DNA from: Styela clava | Lineage: Eukaryota > Chordata > Ascidiacea > Stolidobranchia > Styelidae | DNA length: 64,000 nucleotides | Reading direction: 5' to 3' | NCBI RefSeq assembly: GCF_964204865.1 | Contig: NC_135251.1 | Location: 30,542,943 to 30,606,942, forward strand | In this document: in pieces, positions 37,848-49,271 of the stretch | How positions within the stretch are numbered: position 1 is the first letter of the stretch | How the letters are laid out: every line of letters starts with the position of its first letter | Notes under the pieces: model-generated | What the model saw: the letters and a program-made list of their open reading frames with translations, nothing else | The model's database searches: none | Told to the model about the DNA's origin: nothing | Program-made: the position numbers and the translations under genes

Positions 37848-39765
37848 TTCAATTCGTTTATTACTCCAGACCGCTGTGGTCCATATAAAAACAACACAAC
37901 AAATAAACATAAGCAAACAAAAATAAGGCAATAAATACATAAAATAACTGATATGACAATCAGATTCACAGTAGTAAGTCTCAAAAAAGAGTTATAATAT
38001 AGCAATTTAAGAGACCAAAAGTGAGGTATAGAATCTAAGGTAGCCCGTAACAAACAGTATCTGGGAATCAAATATTGATTGTAATAGAATGTTATTGGAG
38101 TTCCTGCATCTCGTCATGAACAACCACAGATTTTTTCTATGGAGTGCTTCGAAAGAGGGAATGTTCCCAGATACCACTTTGTGACGGACACTCTCAGATC
38201 TAGAGACACAGTGAATTACGCGATAAGCATTATTATATGAAATTTTAACTTTTTTATAATTATAATTATTGAAAAACAACCAGAGCTGGCAGTTATAAAT
38301 GCTACAACAATACGTCCTAAATAAAAGATTTTTCACAGTAGTGGAACAATTGACAAATTTTTTCAAAATCGTATGGGCTATAAAATAAATTGATTTATAC
38401 TGACGTTTCAAGTCAAGGTCATCTCTAAGATCACTGGATAGGAAAAACCAAGATATTTAGTGGACGAAACATAAGTCAATACAGAATTACAAAGTTTGAT
38501 ATCAGGCAAAATATTCAGCCTAAACTTTTTATTCTGGATACACATACAAACAGATTTTTTCGAGTTGTACAAGATGTCATGTTCAATAGAGTATTTATCG
38601 CATATGTTAAGTAAACGTTGAAGACCTTTGGCTGAAGGTGAAATGCAACACATGTCATCAGCATAAAAAATATGATTGATAATATTGTTATTTGCTACAC
38701 ATCCAATGGTCTCTCGATTCAACTTAACAGAAAGGTCATCCATGAAAACAGCATATAAATATGGACTTAATATACTACCTTGCTTGGTACCATTATGGAC
38801 AGAGAAAGGATCTGACACACTGCTACCCCATCTAACAAACATGGATTGATTACGATACATGTGTACAATCAGCGACAAAAAAATTTTGGGGATTCTTCTG
38901 TTAATTAATTTACGAAATAGAGTCCAGTGATTAACTTTATCAAAAGCTTTAGTGGCATCCAAAAAAGCTAAGTAAACTGGTGATGATTTTTGGGAATAAT
39001 AAGTAGCTAGCTGCTTTATTGTAAAAATGCACATGTCAGTCCCGTGACCAGGCTTGAAACCAAACTGGTTGTGAGATGTAGTTAAGTAAGACCCAATGTT
39101 ATTTAAAATGTGTTTTTCAAAAATCTTAGATAAGACAGAGGCCACTGCAATAGGCCTGTAGTTACTTGCACTACAAATGTCACCATTTTTGTTCTTAATT
39201 ATAGGCTGAATAGAACTTGAAAGGGAGGATGCAGGAATATAACTATGGTTCATACATGTGTTAATATACAAACATAAAAGCACTGATAGAATTGGATAGG
39301 ATAGGATTTACATATTTATCCCGGGGGAGAGGAAAGCCGATAAGACGGCTTATCCATATGGCGAACCACGGCCTCTCATCCGGTTACCATTCCAAGTCGG
39401 GTATGGGATTAGTTTTACTGTATTGTTTGTTTTCGGAAGCATGGACTTGGTGGTGGAGGAAGCCGTAACCGACCAGCGGTTACGTGAACCACCCAACGAC
39501 GGCGAGGAGTCCAGCAATCCTCTCGCACATAACCATCCCTGCATGGGATTCGAACCTGCGAACCCACGCAGAGTAATTAGAGGTGCGGTGGCGAGCGTAT
39601 TTCTAACGCTTAGCCCGTTGAGCCACACCGCCGCGCCATGGATGAGAATATGCCAAATGTTCCTTGGTTATCCCATCAGGACCAGGTGAACAACCAGATT
39701 TAAGAGAAGAAACAATATTTGCAAGCGCATCGACAGTGAGCAAGTAATTACTGAAACAGTTATCA
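37848..39765 (-). pseudogene. LINE reverse-transcriptase remnant interrupted by a SINE
   Basis: The minus strand encodes the 3' part of a non-LTR RT. KSGCSPGPDGITKEHLAYS lies at about 39640-39730, then, after the SINE at 39301-39640, SNYRPIAVASVLSKIFEKH, QFGFKPGHGTDMC, LDATKAFDKVNHW, GTKQGSILSPYLYAVFMDD and the catalytic FYADDMCC (about 38645-38668). Near 38430 the frame breaks: DLRDDLDLKRQYKSIYF continues in another frame after a one-base loss beside a T run. Further downstream stops follow. The 3' end carries a short GAATT repeat tail near 37850. It lies just upstream of FSIP1 in the same orientation and belongs to a different family from the intact LINE at 41 kb. Confidence 0.85.
39301..39640 (-). 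mobile_element. tRNA-derived SINE, full-length, inside the LINE remnant
   Basis: Reverse-complement copy with A-box TGGCTCAACGG and B-box GGTTCGAATCCC near its 5' end (about 39550-39630) and tail ATCCTATCCTATCC at 39301. It interrupts LINE coding sequence so that the RT frame reads through if the SINE is removed. The TSD is short (about ATCCA) and merges with the tail. Confidence 0.88.
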
Positions 39766-39964
39766 ACATCAGAATTCAAAAATCAGAATTCAAAACATCA
39801 GAATTCAAATTGAAATAAAAATTAATTAACTTTGTATATCCCGATTTATACATAATAACTAGTGCACAAAATAATACCACATCATAGTTGAGCACATAGA
39901 AGCTAATCAAGGGGCAATTAAAGCAGCATGTTGGCATGGTACCGTAATTCTGTAATTGATTATA

Positions 39965-40126
39965 GACTCGCCACAAGCGCCCTTCCACATCTGATCACCC
40001 TGCGTGGGTTTGAATCCCATGGGGCTATAAGTTAAATAAGTGCGAAACGATTGCGGCCTAGGGTGATTCACGTAATCACTGGTCGGTTACGGCTTCCTCC
40101 ACCATCAAGTCCATGTTCACGAAAAC
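39965..40126 (+). mobile_element. Partial, diverged tRNA-derived SINE
   Basis: Contains the B-box region (GGGTTTGAATCCCATG), the conserved body stretch GTCGGTTACGGCTTCCTCC and CATCAAGTCCATG. The tail is missing. Confidence 0.6.
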
Positions 40127-40356
40127 GAATAACGGACCAAATATTCCATTATTCGCTGTATAATTAAGTTTGCAGATGTTAGTGTAACCTTTGGTTAGAA
40201 TTAAAGTACTATAGCCTAATACCTTCGATACTACTGTACTATCATCCAACGGATTATAACCTCAATATTATACTGACTTGAATTTTGTCTGAATTACTAC
40301 CACCTTTCAATCAATCTTTTACACGGTACCGTTTCAACCACTATCAAGACAGCAGG

Positions 40357-41061
40357 ATGAATAACGAAGCCCAAAACCAGCTTCTGGCCGCTGTCGCATC
40401 AGTCCAGGACGCTCAAAAAAAGCTGTTGGAACGATCGGAGGAACTGTCAGCCACAGAAGATCATGGCAACAGATCTGAAGATATCAAAAAGTTCCAGCAG
40501 GATGTAGCCCAGATCTCCCCTAAGATCAAGGAGATTTTGAAGAGACTGGAGATTTTGGAAAAACAGCACGATGACTTAGAACAGTACGGCCGAAGAAACT
40601 GTATAATTCTTCATGGCTGCAAATCTGTGCCAGAAACGAAATACGATCAGTTTGAGGACTTCGTTATAAAATCTCTTAACAGCAACTTGAAGCTTGACAG
40701 TCCTATTGTCAAATTCGATATTGACATTACCCATAAGTTGAGATCAAAATCCCCGAAGAACCCTATCATTATTAAATTTGTCAGAAGATCGACAAAAAAT
40801 TTAATATATGGTAGGAAGAAAGACCTGAAAGGTAGCGGTTTGTCCATCACGGAGTCTTTGACCCGTAGTAGGCTCAAGCTGCTCACCGCTGCCAAAGAAG
40901 CCTTCGGGAAGCACAAAGTGTCAACAATGAATGGGACTATCTACGCGTACTTGGACAGAAGGCGAGTTATATCTTGTTTAAATGATATCACTACTCTATC
41001 TCGTCCCGTGTACTCCAGGGCTGCTGCTCGTCCAATGGGGCTTAGCAAACAGGCTCACTGA
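40357..41061 (+). CDS. LINE ORF1 protein (coiled coil plus RNA-binding domain)
   Basis: 234 residues from the first ATG at 40357; the open frame extends to 40285 without an ATG. Residues about 5-75 form a heptad-rich coiled coil (many Glu, Lys, Leu, Gln). A basic region follows (YGRRNCIILHGC, then FVRRSTKNLIYGRKKDLKG) resembling the RNA-recognition and C-terminal domains of L1-type ORF1 proteins. These trimerise, bind LINE RNA and act as nucleic-acid chaperones in the transposition particle. The stop lies 226 bp before ORF2. No frameshift or internal stop. Confidence 0.85.
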   Translation: MNNEAQNQLLAAVASVQDAQKKLLERSEELSATEDHGNRSEDIKKFQQDVAQISPKIKEILKRLEILEKQHDDLEQYGRRNCIILHGCKSVPETKYDQFEDFVIKSLNSNLKLDSPIVKFDIDITHKLRSKSPKNPIIIKFVRRSTKNLIYGRKKDLKGSGLSITESLTRSRLKLLTAAKEAFGKHKVSTMNGTIYAYLDRRRVISCLNDITTLSRPVYSRAAARPMGLSKQAH

Positions 41062-41287
41062 ATGCACCCTGGTCCTTTTGGCAGAGTGGTGGCCTACAGG
41101 AGTGAAGGGAATAAATACTTATTTTCAAATTTAATTTTCTCTGTCGAATAGGCCAGTACTTATCTAACTATAAGTTCTACATCTTTGTCTGGAAATTTAG
41201 TATTTTAACACTAGACTTTACTTCTTTACATTTTTATACTTTTTTCTCTTTATATCTACTTTATTTTTTGCCACAACCATAAAACAT

Positions 41288-44200
41288 ATGATGAAATATC
41301 CATGTAGAAATTGCCACAAATCAGTCCGAACAAATCAGAAAGCTATTTTTTGCAATATTTGTTCTTATTGGATACATTTAAAATGCACTAATATCTCTGG
41401 ACAGCAATATGAAAACCTGCAATCTGAAGCTGATGAAATGCCTTGGTGCTGTTTCCATTGTGAAAAAGAATGTTTACCATTCTCTTCTATCTCTGATTCT
41501 GAAATACCAAAATTATTTTCTACTTTTCACTCAGAAAAAGCTGATGCCCAGACTCTTACAAAAATACTTAATCCTGAATACCTCAACCAAATTTTTCTTG
41601 AGTCAATCAATACTGACACTGAAGAATTCATCAACATAGACAGTGTTTTCATGTACAATAGCTCAAATCAGTATATTTGCTCCAGTGATGTCAACGACCT
41701 TAAATTCAATGATAGTCTAAAACTAAGTGGCTTCATGACTCTTTCAATCAATATCCGATCTTTAGCCTCCTTCAAAAACTACACAAAATTTGAAGCACTA
41801 GTAAATTCACTGAATTGTAAGCCACATGTAATTGCTATAAATGAAACATGGATTGTATCTGATACAAATGGCCACTTCAATGCATTGGATGGATATGTTT
41901 TCATCTCTAATAGTAGATCTCATCACCGAGGTGGTGGTGTTGGTCTGTACATTCGAAATGACCTGAAATACATTGTCCGTAAGGATCTCACTATCATGTG
42001 TGAGAAGGTTTTTGAATCCATATTTATTGACATATCATTAGAAAATAAAACAATAACCTGCGGTACTATATATAGATCACCACTAACTGATGAATTGAAC
42101 AATGCTAACTTTAGACATCTTTTGTCCCAAGTTCTCTCAAAGATCAACAGGTCGAATTATAATTATATAATGGGTGATTTCAACTATAATCTTATTGATG
42201 AGTCCAATATGAATACCAGCCTATTTGTTGATATTATGCACAGTCTGGCCTATTATTCTCTGATAAACTGTCCCACCAGGATAACTTCAAGTTCTGCTAC
42301 CTGTATAGACCACATCTGGACAAACGTGTATGATAAAAAAATTAACAGTGCTGTTTTAGCAGAATGTATTTCTGATCATTTGCCAATTGTGCAATGCTCT
42401 CTCCTAGAAAAACAAATCCAAAACAGAATTGAAACACTTCGTCGCCAATTTACTTCGTCCAATTTGAATACTTTTACAAATGAATTGAATTCCATTGATA
42501 TTGATGACTTCAACAGCATACAGGATCCAAACATATGCTTTGAAAAATTTTTTGATAAATTCTCTACTGTTTACTCTCAGTCTTTTCCTTACAGAACACA
42601 AACAAACAGATTAAACAAACCTTGGTATGATACTGAGTTACGCAAACTCAACAAAGTCAAACAAAAACTTTATAAGAAATTAATAAACAATAAAAACATA
42701 GATGACAAACACAAGTCACATTATAATGAATGCAGGAATCTTTATGCTCGACTTCTCCATAAAAAGAAATCAAGTTATTATATGTCCAAATTTGCTTCTC
42801 ACAAAGGCAACATTAAGGCAGTATGGAAAACAATTAATGAACTAATCGGTAAAAATAAAAACAATTCATGTCCTTTAATTGAACTTGAATGCAGTAATAC
42901 ACAAATTGCAAATAAATTTAACGAACATTTTTCCCAAGTGGCACAAAGATTGCTCGACAATATGCCACAACCAGCTAGCTGTGACAAAAATTACATTTCA
43001 TATCTTGGGAGGCAAGAATCGTCATCCATGTTTTTAAGGCCAACTACAGCATTAGAAATAAAAAATATCATACGCGAAATGAAGCCCAAGCCAAGTTTTG
43101 GAATCGATGGTATTCCATTCAAAATATTGAAATACATTCCAGAACACATCACTGATATTCTAGCATACATTTTCAATCTCTCACTATCTACTGGATTATT
43201 CATTGAAAGTTTCAAGACATCTAAAGTTCTTCCTCTCTTTAAAAAGGGTAGTGTCTCAGATCTTGGGAACTATAGACCTATTAGTCTTCTACCGTCGTTT
43301 TCTAAGATTCTTGAAAAAATAATGTATAGTAGAATGTCAAACTACTTTGAAACCAACAATGTTTTCCACTCGCATCAATTCGGTTTCCGCAAGCAACACT
43401 CCACTGCTATGGCTGCCAATGTTTTGGTACACAAACTTACCAAGGCTTTTGAAGGCAAACAACATGCAATTGGAATATTCCTTGATATTTCAAAAGCTTT
43501 TGACACCATTGACCATTCCATCCTTTCAAGTAAGCTCTATCACTATGGAATTAGAGGCGTCCCATTCAATTGGATCAGGAGCTACCTGCAAGACAGAAAA
43601 CAAATTGTGCAATATGACAACTCTTTCTCTACAAATATTTGTGTCATGAAGCACGGAGTTCCACAAGGATCTTTACTTGGCCCATTATTTTTTCTAGCTT
43701 ACATTAATGACATGTCCAGGTGTCTGAAATCCTCTGAGTCAATCATGTTTGCTGATGACACTGACTTGATTCTTCATGGGGAAAACCTTGAAGATCTGTT
43801 CACAGTTGCAAACTACGAACTAGCCAACATTCATAGCTGGATGTTAGTTAATAAATTATCTCTTAATGCTAACAAGACTAAATTTGTATTATTCCATCCA
43901 AGCAAGCATAAAAGTGTGAGTTGTACAAAACCACTGCTGCTCAATGGCAATGAAATTGAAAGAGTGAAAGAAATAAAATTTCTAGGAGTTATCTTCGATG
44001 AAAATCTGTCATGGAAATCACACATATTGCATGTTATTGGTAAAACAAAAAGAAACTTGGCAGTTGCTGCCAAAGTATCCCAGTGTGTTAACCAATCAGC
44101 TTTACTAGCTATGTTTCAATCATTACTACTCAGCCATATCCGATATTGTTGCTCAGTCTGGCTCCATGGTAATAAAACACTTGTCTCAAAATTGCAAAGT

Positions 44201-44566
44201 ATTTGTAATAATTTTTTAAGAATTCTTTTTAGGAAAGGTAAACGTGAAAGTGTAAACCATTTCTATAAAAAGCTAAATATACTCAAAGTTGAAGATATAA
44301 TGAAATTTGAAGTATTATCATTAGTCCATGATTTCCATAACAATTCCTTGCCAAACTGCTTCGACGACATACTAACTAAAATTACTTCCAATCGAAGAAG
44401 TAGTTCCAACCTGTTCATACCTTTTATGAGTACATCTGTGAGCCAGCATGCCTTATGTTATACTGGGCCCAAGCTGTGGAATTCTCTCCCCTTGAATTTA
44501 AAGACATTGAAATCCAAAAAATCTTTTCAGAAAAAAGTCAAGTCCTACTTGGTATCAAAATATTAA
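41288..44566 (+). CDS. LINE ORF2 protein: PHD finger, APE endonuclease, reverse transcriptase
   Basis: 1092 residues, uninterrupted. A PHD-type zinc finger opens the protein (CRNCHKSVRTNQKAIFCNIC, then WIHLKC and WCCFHCEKEC, residues ~6-58). The apurinic-type endonuclease follows (SINIRSL, INETW, GGGVGLYIR, YRSP, GDFNYNL, SDHLPIV; ~150-365), which nicks target DNA. The reverse transcriptase covers about 590-890: KPKPSFGIDGIPFKIL, NYRPISLLPSFSKILEK, HQFGFRKQHST, FLDISKAFDTIDH, GVPQGSLLGPLFFLAYIND and the catalytic FADDTDLILHG. The C-terminal region has the usual LGVIFDENLSWKSHI block. There is no RNase H. Architecture fits the CR1/Jockey group. An N-terminal PHD finger in ORF2 is seen in some aquatic-animal LINEs, in contrast to CR1 elements with the zinc finger in ORF1. 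Confidence 0.95.
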   Translation: MMKYPCRNCHKSVRTNQKAIFCNICSYWIHLKCTNISGQQYENLQSEADEMPWCCFHCEKECLPFSSISDSEIPKLFSTFHSEKADAQTLTKILNPEYLNQIFLESINTDTEEFINIDSVFMYNSSNQYICSSDVNDLKFNDSLKLSGFMTLSINIRSLASFKNYTKFEALVNSLNCKPHVIAINETWIVSDTNGHFNALDGYVFISNSRSHHRGGGVGLYIRNDLKYIVRKDLTIMCEKVFESIFIDISLENKTITCGTIYRSPLTDELNNANFRHLLSQVLSKINRSNYNYIMGDFNYNLIDESNMNTSLFVDIMHSLAYYSLINCPTRITSSSATCIDHIWTNVYDKKINSAVLAECISDHLPIVQCSLLEKQIQNRIETLRRQFTSSNLNTFTNELNSIDIDDFNSIQDPNICFEKFFDKFSTVYSQSFPYRTQTNRLNKPWYDTELRKLNKVKQKLYKKLINNKNIDDKHKSHYNECRNLYARLLHKKKSSYYMSKFASHKGNIKAVWKTINELIGKNKNNSCPLIELECSNTQIANKFNEHFSQVAQRLLDNMPQPASCDKNYISYLGRQESSSMFLRPTTALEIKNIIREMKPKPSFGIDGIPFKILKYIPEHITDILAYIFNLSLSTGLFIESFKTSKVLPLFKKGSVSDLGNYRPISLLPSFSKILEKIMYSRMSNYFETNNVFHSHQFGFRKQHSTAMAANVLVHKLTKAFEGKQHAIGIFLDISKAFDTIDHSILSSKLYHYGIRGVPFNWIRSYLQDRKQIVQYDNSFSTNICVMKHGVPQGSLLGPLFFLAYINDMSRCLKSSESIMFADDTDLILHGENLEDLFTVANYELANIHSWMLVNKLSLNANKTKFVLFHPSKHKSVSCTKPLLLNGNEIERVKEIKFLGVIFDENLSWKSHILHVIGKTKRNLAVAAKVSQCVNQSALLAMFQSLLLSHIRYCCSVWLHGNKTLVSKLQSICNNFLRILFRKGKRESVNHFYKKLNILKVEDIMKFEVLSLVHDFHNNSLPNCFDDILTKITSNRRSSSNLFIPFMSTSVSQHALCYTGPKLWNSLPLNLKTLKSKKSFQKKVKSYLVSKY

Positions 44567-44707
44567 AATTTATTATTAGAATCACACTGTTATATATTTT
44601 TGGTATGTAATTAGCTACAACTTCAAAAGAAAGACCATGACATAAGTTGGGACACTCAGCACTTGCACATACTTATTGTTTTCATGAGAATGTTGAACAG
44701 CCATAAC

Positions 44708-45301
44708 ATTGTTATTGTCTCTGAGATTGCTAATTTATTTTTGAACAAGCAGTTGAGCTCTCTTCATCTGTTTTGCATTCTAGTTGGCCATTTATTTTGT
44801 TCTATAGCATAAGATTTTCCTTAATATGACTGTTCACATTCTGATATCTGCATGTGCATGTTTCCTTTTCTTTCAATGTTGGGTGTCTGATATTCCACAT
44901 GCGTGAACTTTGTTTTCTATTTCAGTATTTGGGTGGTGTGGTTCTTTGTGAGGGTTGTAGACAGTAGAATTAAACTCCTGTACCTAATATTGTAATTAGG
45001 TGACCAGTCGAGGTATATTTGGATTCTCCCCTATTGTTATTGTTTCTGAGATCACTAATTAATTTTGAACAAGCAGTTGAGCTCTCTCCATCTGTTTGCA
45101 TTCTAGTTGGCCATTTATTTTGTTCTATAGCATAAGATTTTCCTTAATATGGCTGTTCACATTCTGATATTCCACATGCGTGAACTTTGTTTTCTGTTTG
45201 GGTGGTGTGATTTATTGTGAGGGTTGTAGACGGTATAAATTAACTCCTGTACCTAATATTGTAATTAGGTGACCAGTCGAGGTATATTTGGATTCTCCCC
45301 T
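44708..45301 (+). repeat. Tandem duplication in the LINE 3' UTR (two units)
   Basis: Unit 1 is 44708-45032 and unit 2 is 45033-45301. Both begin ATTGTTATTGT(C/T)TCTGAG and end GAGGTATATTTGGATTCTCCCCT. Unit 2 lacks about 50 bp from the middle and has scattered substitutions. Confidence 0.9.
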
Positions 45302-46318
45302 ACATTTTAACTTGCTGTAGTACTATATGCTGTGTCCTGCGTGTGTACAAAGTTTTTATCCTTGGTCGAATTTATGCTGTGTATAGCATGCAAATGTGTA
45401 AGGGTTAGTGTGATGTTAATGACTAATGAAGATAATGGCATACATGTGTGTGGTTTTACCGACATCGAAAGGTTTTTGCATGGTTTGTGAACAATTTCTC
45501 TTGTGTCCCAACCACAATCTCTTCTTTCTCAGGTCTTTCAACTAGCAGTCTAATGATATTTAATTAATATTAATCAATATTTACACAATTCAACAACTTC
45601 CACTCAAAGGTGTAAGGTAGTTTTCTATTGATTCCTCATTTGCAATCATTGAATACTGTACTCGCAGATATATTTTTCGTTTTTCAGGACGTCATGATGA
45701 TCAATTTAAATGCTATCTATGTCAACATGAAAGGTGTATACATCAACAAAACTTGCAGACTGATGAATCATCCGTGATGAATTTGAGCTGACCGCAGTGA
45801 TCAACAACCTCAATTAAAGTTACTTGCCTATAATCCATGACCCTAGAAACTTTACTTGAACCTTAAACACCATATATATTCCCTTAACCAATTTTCCTAC
45901 CTCTGTATCATACCGCCCTAATTAATTTTAATTATGATTACCGGTACTGTTATTGATTAATAGTATTTAAAATAATTTGGACGTTATTTGGCTTGTTGTG
46001 GCTTTTATTTGATGAGTGAAGCAGGTCTAGCCCACCTCTTCATACATCCAACTTGGCAATTCTGATTGGGCAATTTGGCATTAGGTGACTCCATTTATAA
46101 TCAGCTTGACGATATCTTTTGAGGAATACTTTTCTATCCACAATACATTACTCTTGTTGACTAATTCGGTATCCAATTTGGCAATCCTCATAAAATTATT
46201 AATTTGGTGTGGCAAAAGATTTTATTCATTTTTTTTTTTATTTGTTTGTATATTTTCCTTCCTTTTTACATTAAATTGTCTCGCTTTTTTCGCTTCCGAC
46301 AGTATCATGTCTCGATGA

Positions 46319-46346
46319 TTGTGTGTGTGTGTGTGTGCGTGCGTGC
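46319..46346. repeat. (GT)n/(GCGT) microsatellite
   Basis: A run of GT repeats followed by GCGTGCGTGCC within the 3' part of the LINE region. Confidence 0.8.
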
Positions 46347-46556
46347 CTTAATTAGTTTTTTTTTTTACTTTTGAGTGAGCGAACACGTACTACTTCTTTC
46401 ATCAATACCTTTCCATCTAAAATCTGTACGTTTCAAACCTTACTCTAGGTTTTGTTCGCTTTCCCGATTCTATAATCAGTTACTTTTACTTTTATCTTTT
46501 TTTTATCGTCTATTGCTGATTATGGAGTCGAAATAAACTTATACTTATACTTATTA

Positions 46557-47421
46557 TTACCTTGGCTTGTTATCCTTGGCTTGTTATCCTTGACAACAGC
46601 GATCCAGAGACTGGAACGATTCAGAGGTACACGGAGTCTGTATTTTTCAAAATTGTAGCTTAGTTGGTATCAACGACTAACTTATGTACACAGTCTGAAA
46701 TTAAATAATGTAAAAATTGTACGTTCGATCGATTTTTATCTACTTTTATATATTTATTTTTTTCTTTAAACTTTGATATTTTTTCTTTATAATTTTTTTA
46801 TTAAAAGTTCGTAAGAGCTATTTGGTGGTTCGTAATTTGCTTTACATTTTGCCATATTTCTACTCTCTAGTAATATATTTATATTGTGTTGACAAATCAA
46901 TGATGATTAATTGATCTCAAACGAGGAGCGTAGAATTTTTTTAAGGGGGCGAGGTTTTAAGCAAATTAAAACTTAAGAAACTAATTAGACAAAAAAAAAC
47001 AATTATGTTAGATGTGATCTGGCCCGCCGTATTTCCGATATTTACATTTCTTATACGCTTATTTTCAACGTATTATTGAATAAAAAATACTTTCCTTCGC
47101 ACTATATCTGTTATTTAAAGCGTATTGTTAGCTTGGCATTTTTGAGGTGGGGAGCGAGACTTGACAAATTCTAAAAAGGGCGCTCGGCTTGAAAAGTTTG
47201 AGATCCACTGGATTAGATCATCACAAATTTATTTCCCGTGGCGTTAATTTGAAAGAATATTACGAACTCGATTGGTAAGCACTAAGAAAATGTGAAAAAT
47301 TAATTCAAATAAAAATATTGTACATAATTTTAATGCGAAAGCGTCTCATCAATGTCATTCAACAAGTGCACATTATGCCGCAGGGATATTAGCATTTTGA
47401 CATATTCTGAGAGTATAGTGC
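46557..47421. other. Intergenic DNA with a decayed hAT end
   Basis: After the LINE tail CCTTGGCTTGTTAT is repeated twice. At about 47135-47214 the sequence ends in AAAAGTTTGAGATCCACTG, a hAT-type terminus. A weak partner (TTGATCTCAAAC near 46911) could be the other end. No gene. Confidence 0.35.
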
Positions 47422-47757
47422 TATGCGGTGTTATAGCTCATCGTGCTATAGGTTAGGATTACGCTCGCCACCGCACCTCTTATTACCCTGCGTGGGTTCG
47501 CAGGTTCGAATCCCATGTGAGGATAGTTACGTGCGAGAGGATTGCTGGACTCCTCGCCACCGTAAGGTGGTTCACGTAACCGCTGGTACGTTCGACTTCC
47601 TCCGCCATTAAGTCCATGCTTCCGAAAACAAACAACTGGCACACCTAATCCCATACCCGACATTGACTAGAAACCGGACGAGAAGACGTGGTTTGTCATT
47701 TGATTAATCTGTCTTGGGATTTCCTTATTCCCGGAACAAATATGTAACTCCTATACC
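47422..47757 (+). mobile_element. tRNA-derived SINE, diverged full-length copy
   Basis: Has the head with B-box GGTTCGAATCCCATG near 47502, the conserved stretch ACGCTCGCCACCGCACCTC and a body with a degraded CGGTTACGG stretch. The A-box region is altered (TTATAGCTCATCG). Confidence 0.78.
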
Positions 47758-49271
47758 ATTGACTTACTTTTTTAACTTAGTCTCACACTATTTCCCGTCG
47801 TACTCAATTGACACTTTGGTGTAGCAGAACTAAAAGGTACACACATATTTTTTGCGTCATTTCCGCAACATATATAGTCAAAAATGGACGTCATACCTTT
47901 TCACCAGTCCTCCTTTCCCCTTTTACATTATACATATAATTAAATAAATTGTTTAATTGATCCATACCGATGTTAAATAGTGAATTCAAGTATAGAGGGT
48001 GTCACTTAATATTTAACATCCACATTTGAGTGTTTGATAGCCCGGTAGTCGTTTGCATATTCTTTACTTTCGTTTCAGGTATATATATATATATATGCTT
48101 ATATTAAACGGGGTTTTTCTCTTGGTTTGTTTAAAGTTTGTATTTGATTTACTGTTGTATATGCTCTAAACCAGTGGTTCTCAACCTTTTATGGCTCGTG
48201 GCCCCCTTCCGGAAGCTTTTTGCACTCGTGCCCCCCCCCCCTGTTCACCATTCTAAAAAAAATTGACGTGTTAGATTGTATTATGTATTTACGACCTTAA
48301 CAAACTACAGGCAAAAAAATCAAAGCTTTTTAGTAAATAATCAATGGGAATCTTGTGCTCGATTCTGTCTAACTAGGTTCATTATATTAGGCACCGTCTT
48401 TCATATAGCCAGGCAATTGTCACTGTCAACATCCGGACGGTTACTAGATTTTGCTCTGTTGGTAAAAAGATCAGAAAAAAAAAAATAGATTGGCACAGAT
48501 AGGTTGTGGCAAATTTAACTAGCAATGAAGAAGCTTTCTTACTAAGTAGTAGGTAAGAATCGCAAAGAGATAACCAGAAACTAGAAAAGTCTCCCTTGCT
48601 CGATTTCAAAGCAAACTTGTTGGCAAACATAAGCAGCCATGTCACCAATGAAGCCAACGTAACTGTGGTTCCTTTTCGTATTATGGGCATGGGAATTTAC
48701 ATATAGGCTTCTGCAGTTATATGATATCGACGGTTATGTCGCAGTCTAGCGAAACTGCCCGTTTGCAGGTTAGACGGCCACCAACGAGCTATTCTGACTA
48801 GTAGATTCAAAATTCCATTATGATCAAACAATTCACACGGCAAATGGTAAAGGAAAATTGTGATTAGAATAAACAGGCCGCTTGAATGAAGACTTTGTTC
48901 GAATATTAAATGACTGATAAAAATTGTTGAAAGAGATGCTTTTGGGTGTTGACCAACTAAAAAAATAGTGCTGTGATGGTGTGGTGTTTATAATAAACTA
49001 TGTTAAAATCTTAGGCGAACTGGAAAGCTATTCAGTGCCTTTCAGTGGAACCTTTTAATGTTAAAGAGTCATCTAAACATAGAAAAATGAAGCGCCTGAA
49101 CTAGGGCAACAGTTTGAATATAATGTGAGATGGAGCCAATATGATTTCGAACCAGCTCTCCAGCCCTGCTTGCACTGAAGTTGAAATTATCAAGAATTGA
49201 AAGAGTCCTATCTTAAGAATTTTCTGGTCTACCATATTTTAGAAAATGAAATCCACTATCCCAGGGCAGAA
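47758..49271. other. Intergenic DNA and SNRPG 3' flank
   Basis: Includes a hAT terminus CAGTGGTTCTCAACC at about 48174 followed by a C-rich run (near 48229-48241); its partner end was not found. A TATATA repeat lies at 48082-48097. The ORF at 48382-48690 (-) has no recognisable features. No gene. Confidence 0.4.

Larger units (their letters stand above)
40141..46556 (+). mobile_element. Full-length CR1/Jockey-type LINE with two intact ORFs
   Basis: Contains ORF1 (40357-41061), ORF2 (41288-44566) and about 2 kb of 3' sequence. The 5' boundary is approximate: it must lie between the SINE ending near 40126 and ORF1. The 3' end is taken at the ACTTAT repeat tail near 46530-46556, but similarity between 46373-46556 and 54075-54265 leaves open that the LINE ends earlier. 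No LTRs or RNase H domain were seen. Two open ORFs suggest recent activity. Confidence 0.75.

Noticed and set aside
48174-48260. Complete hAT element starting CAGTGGTTCTCAACC
   Set aside because: Only one terminus was found; no matching end or TSD within the window, so only a fragment can be claimed.
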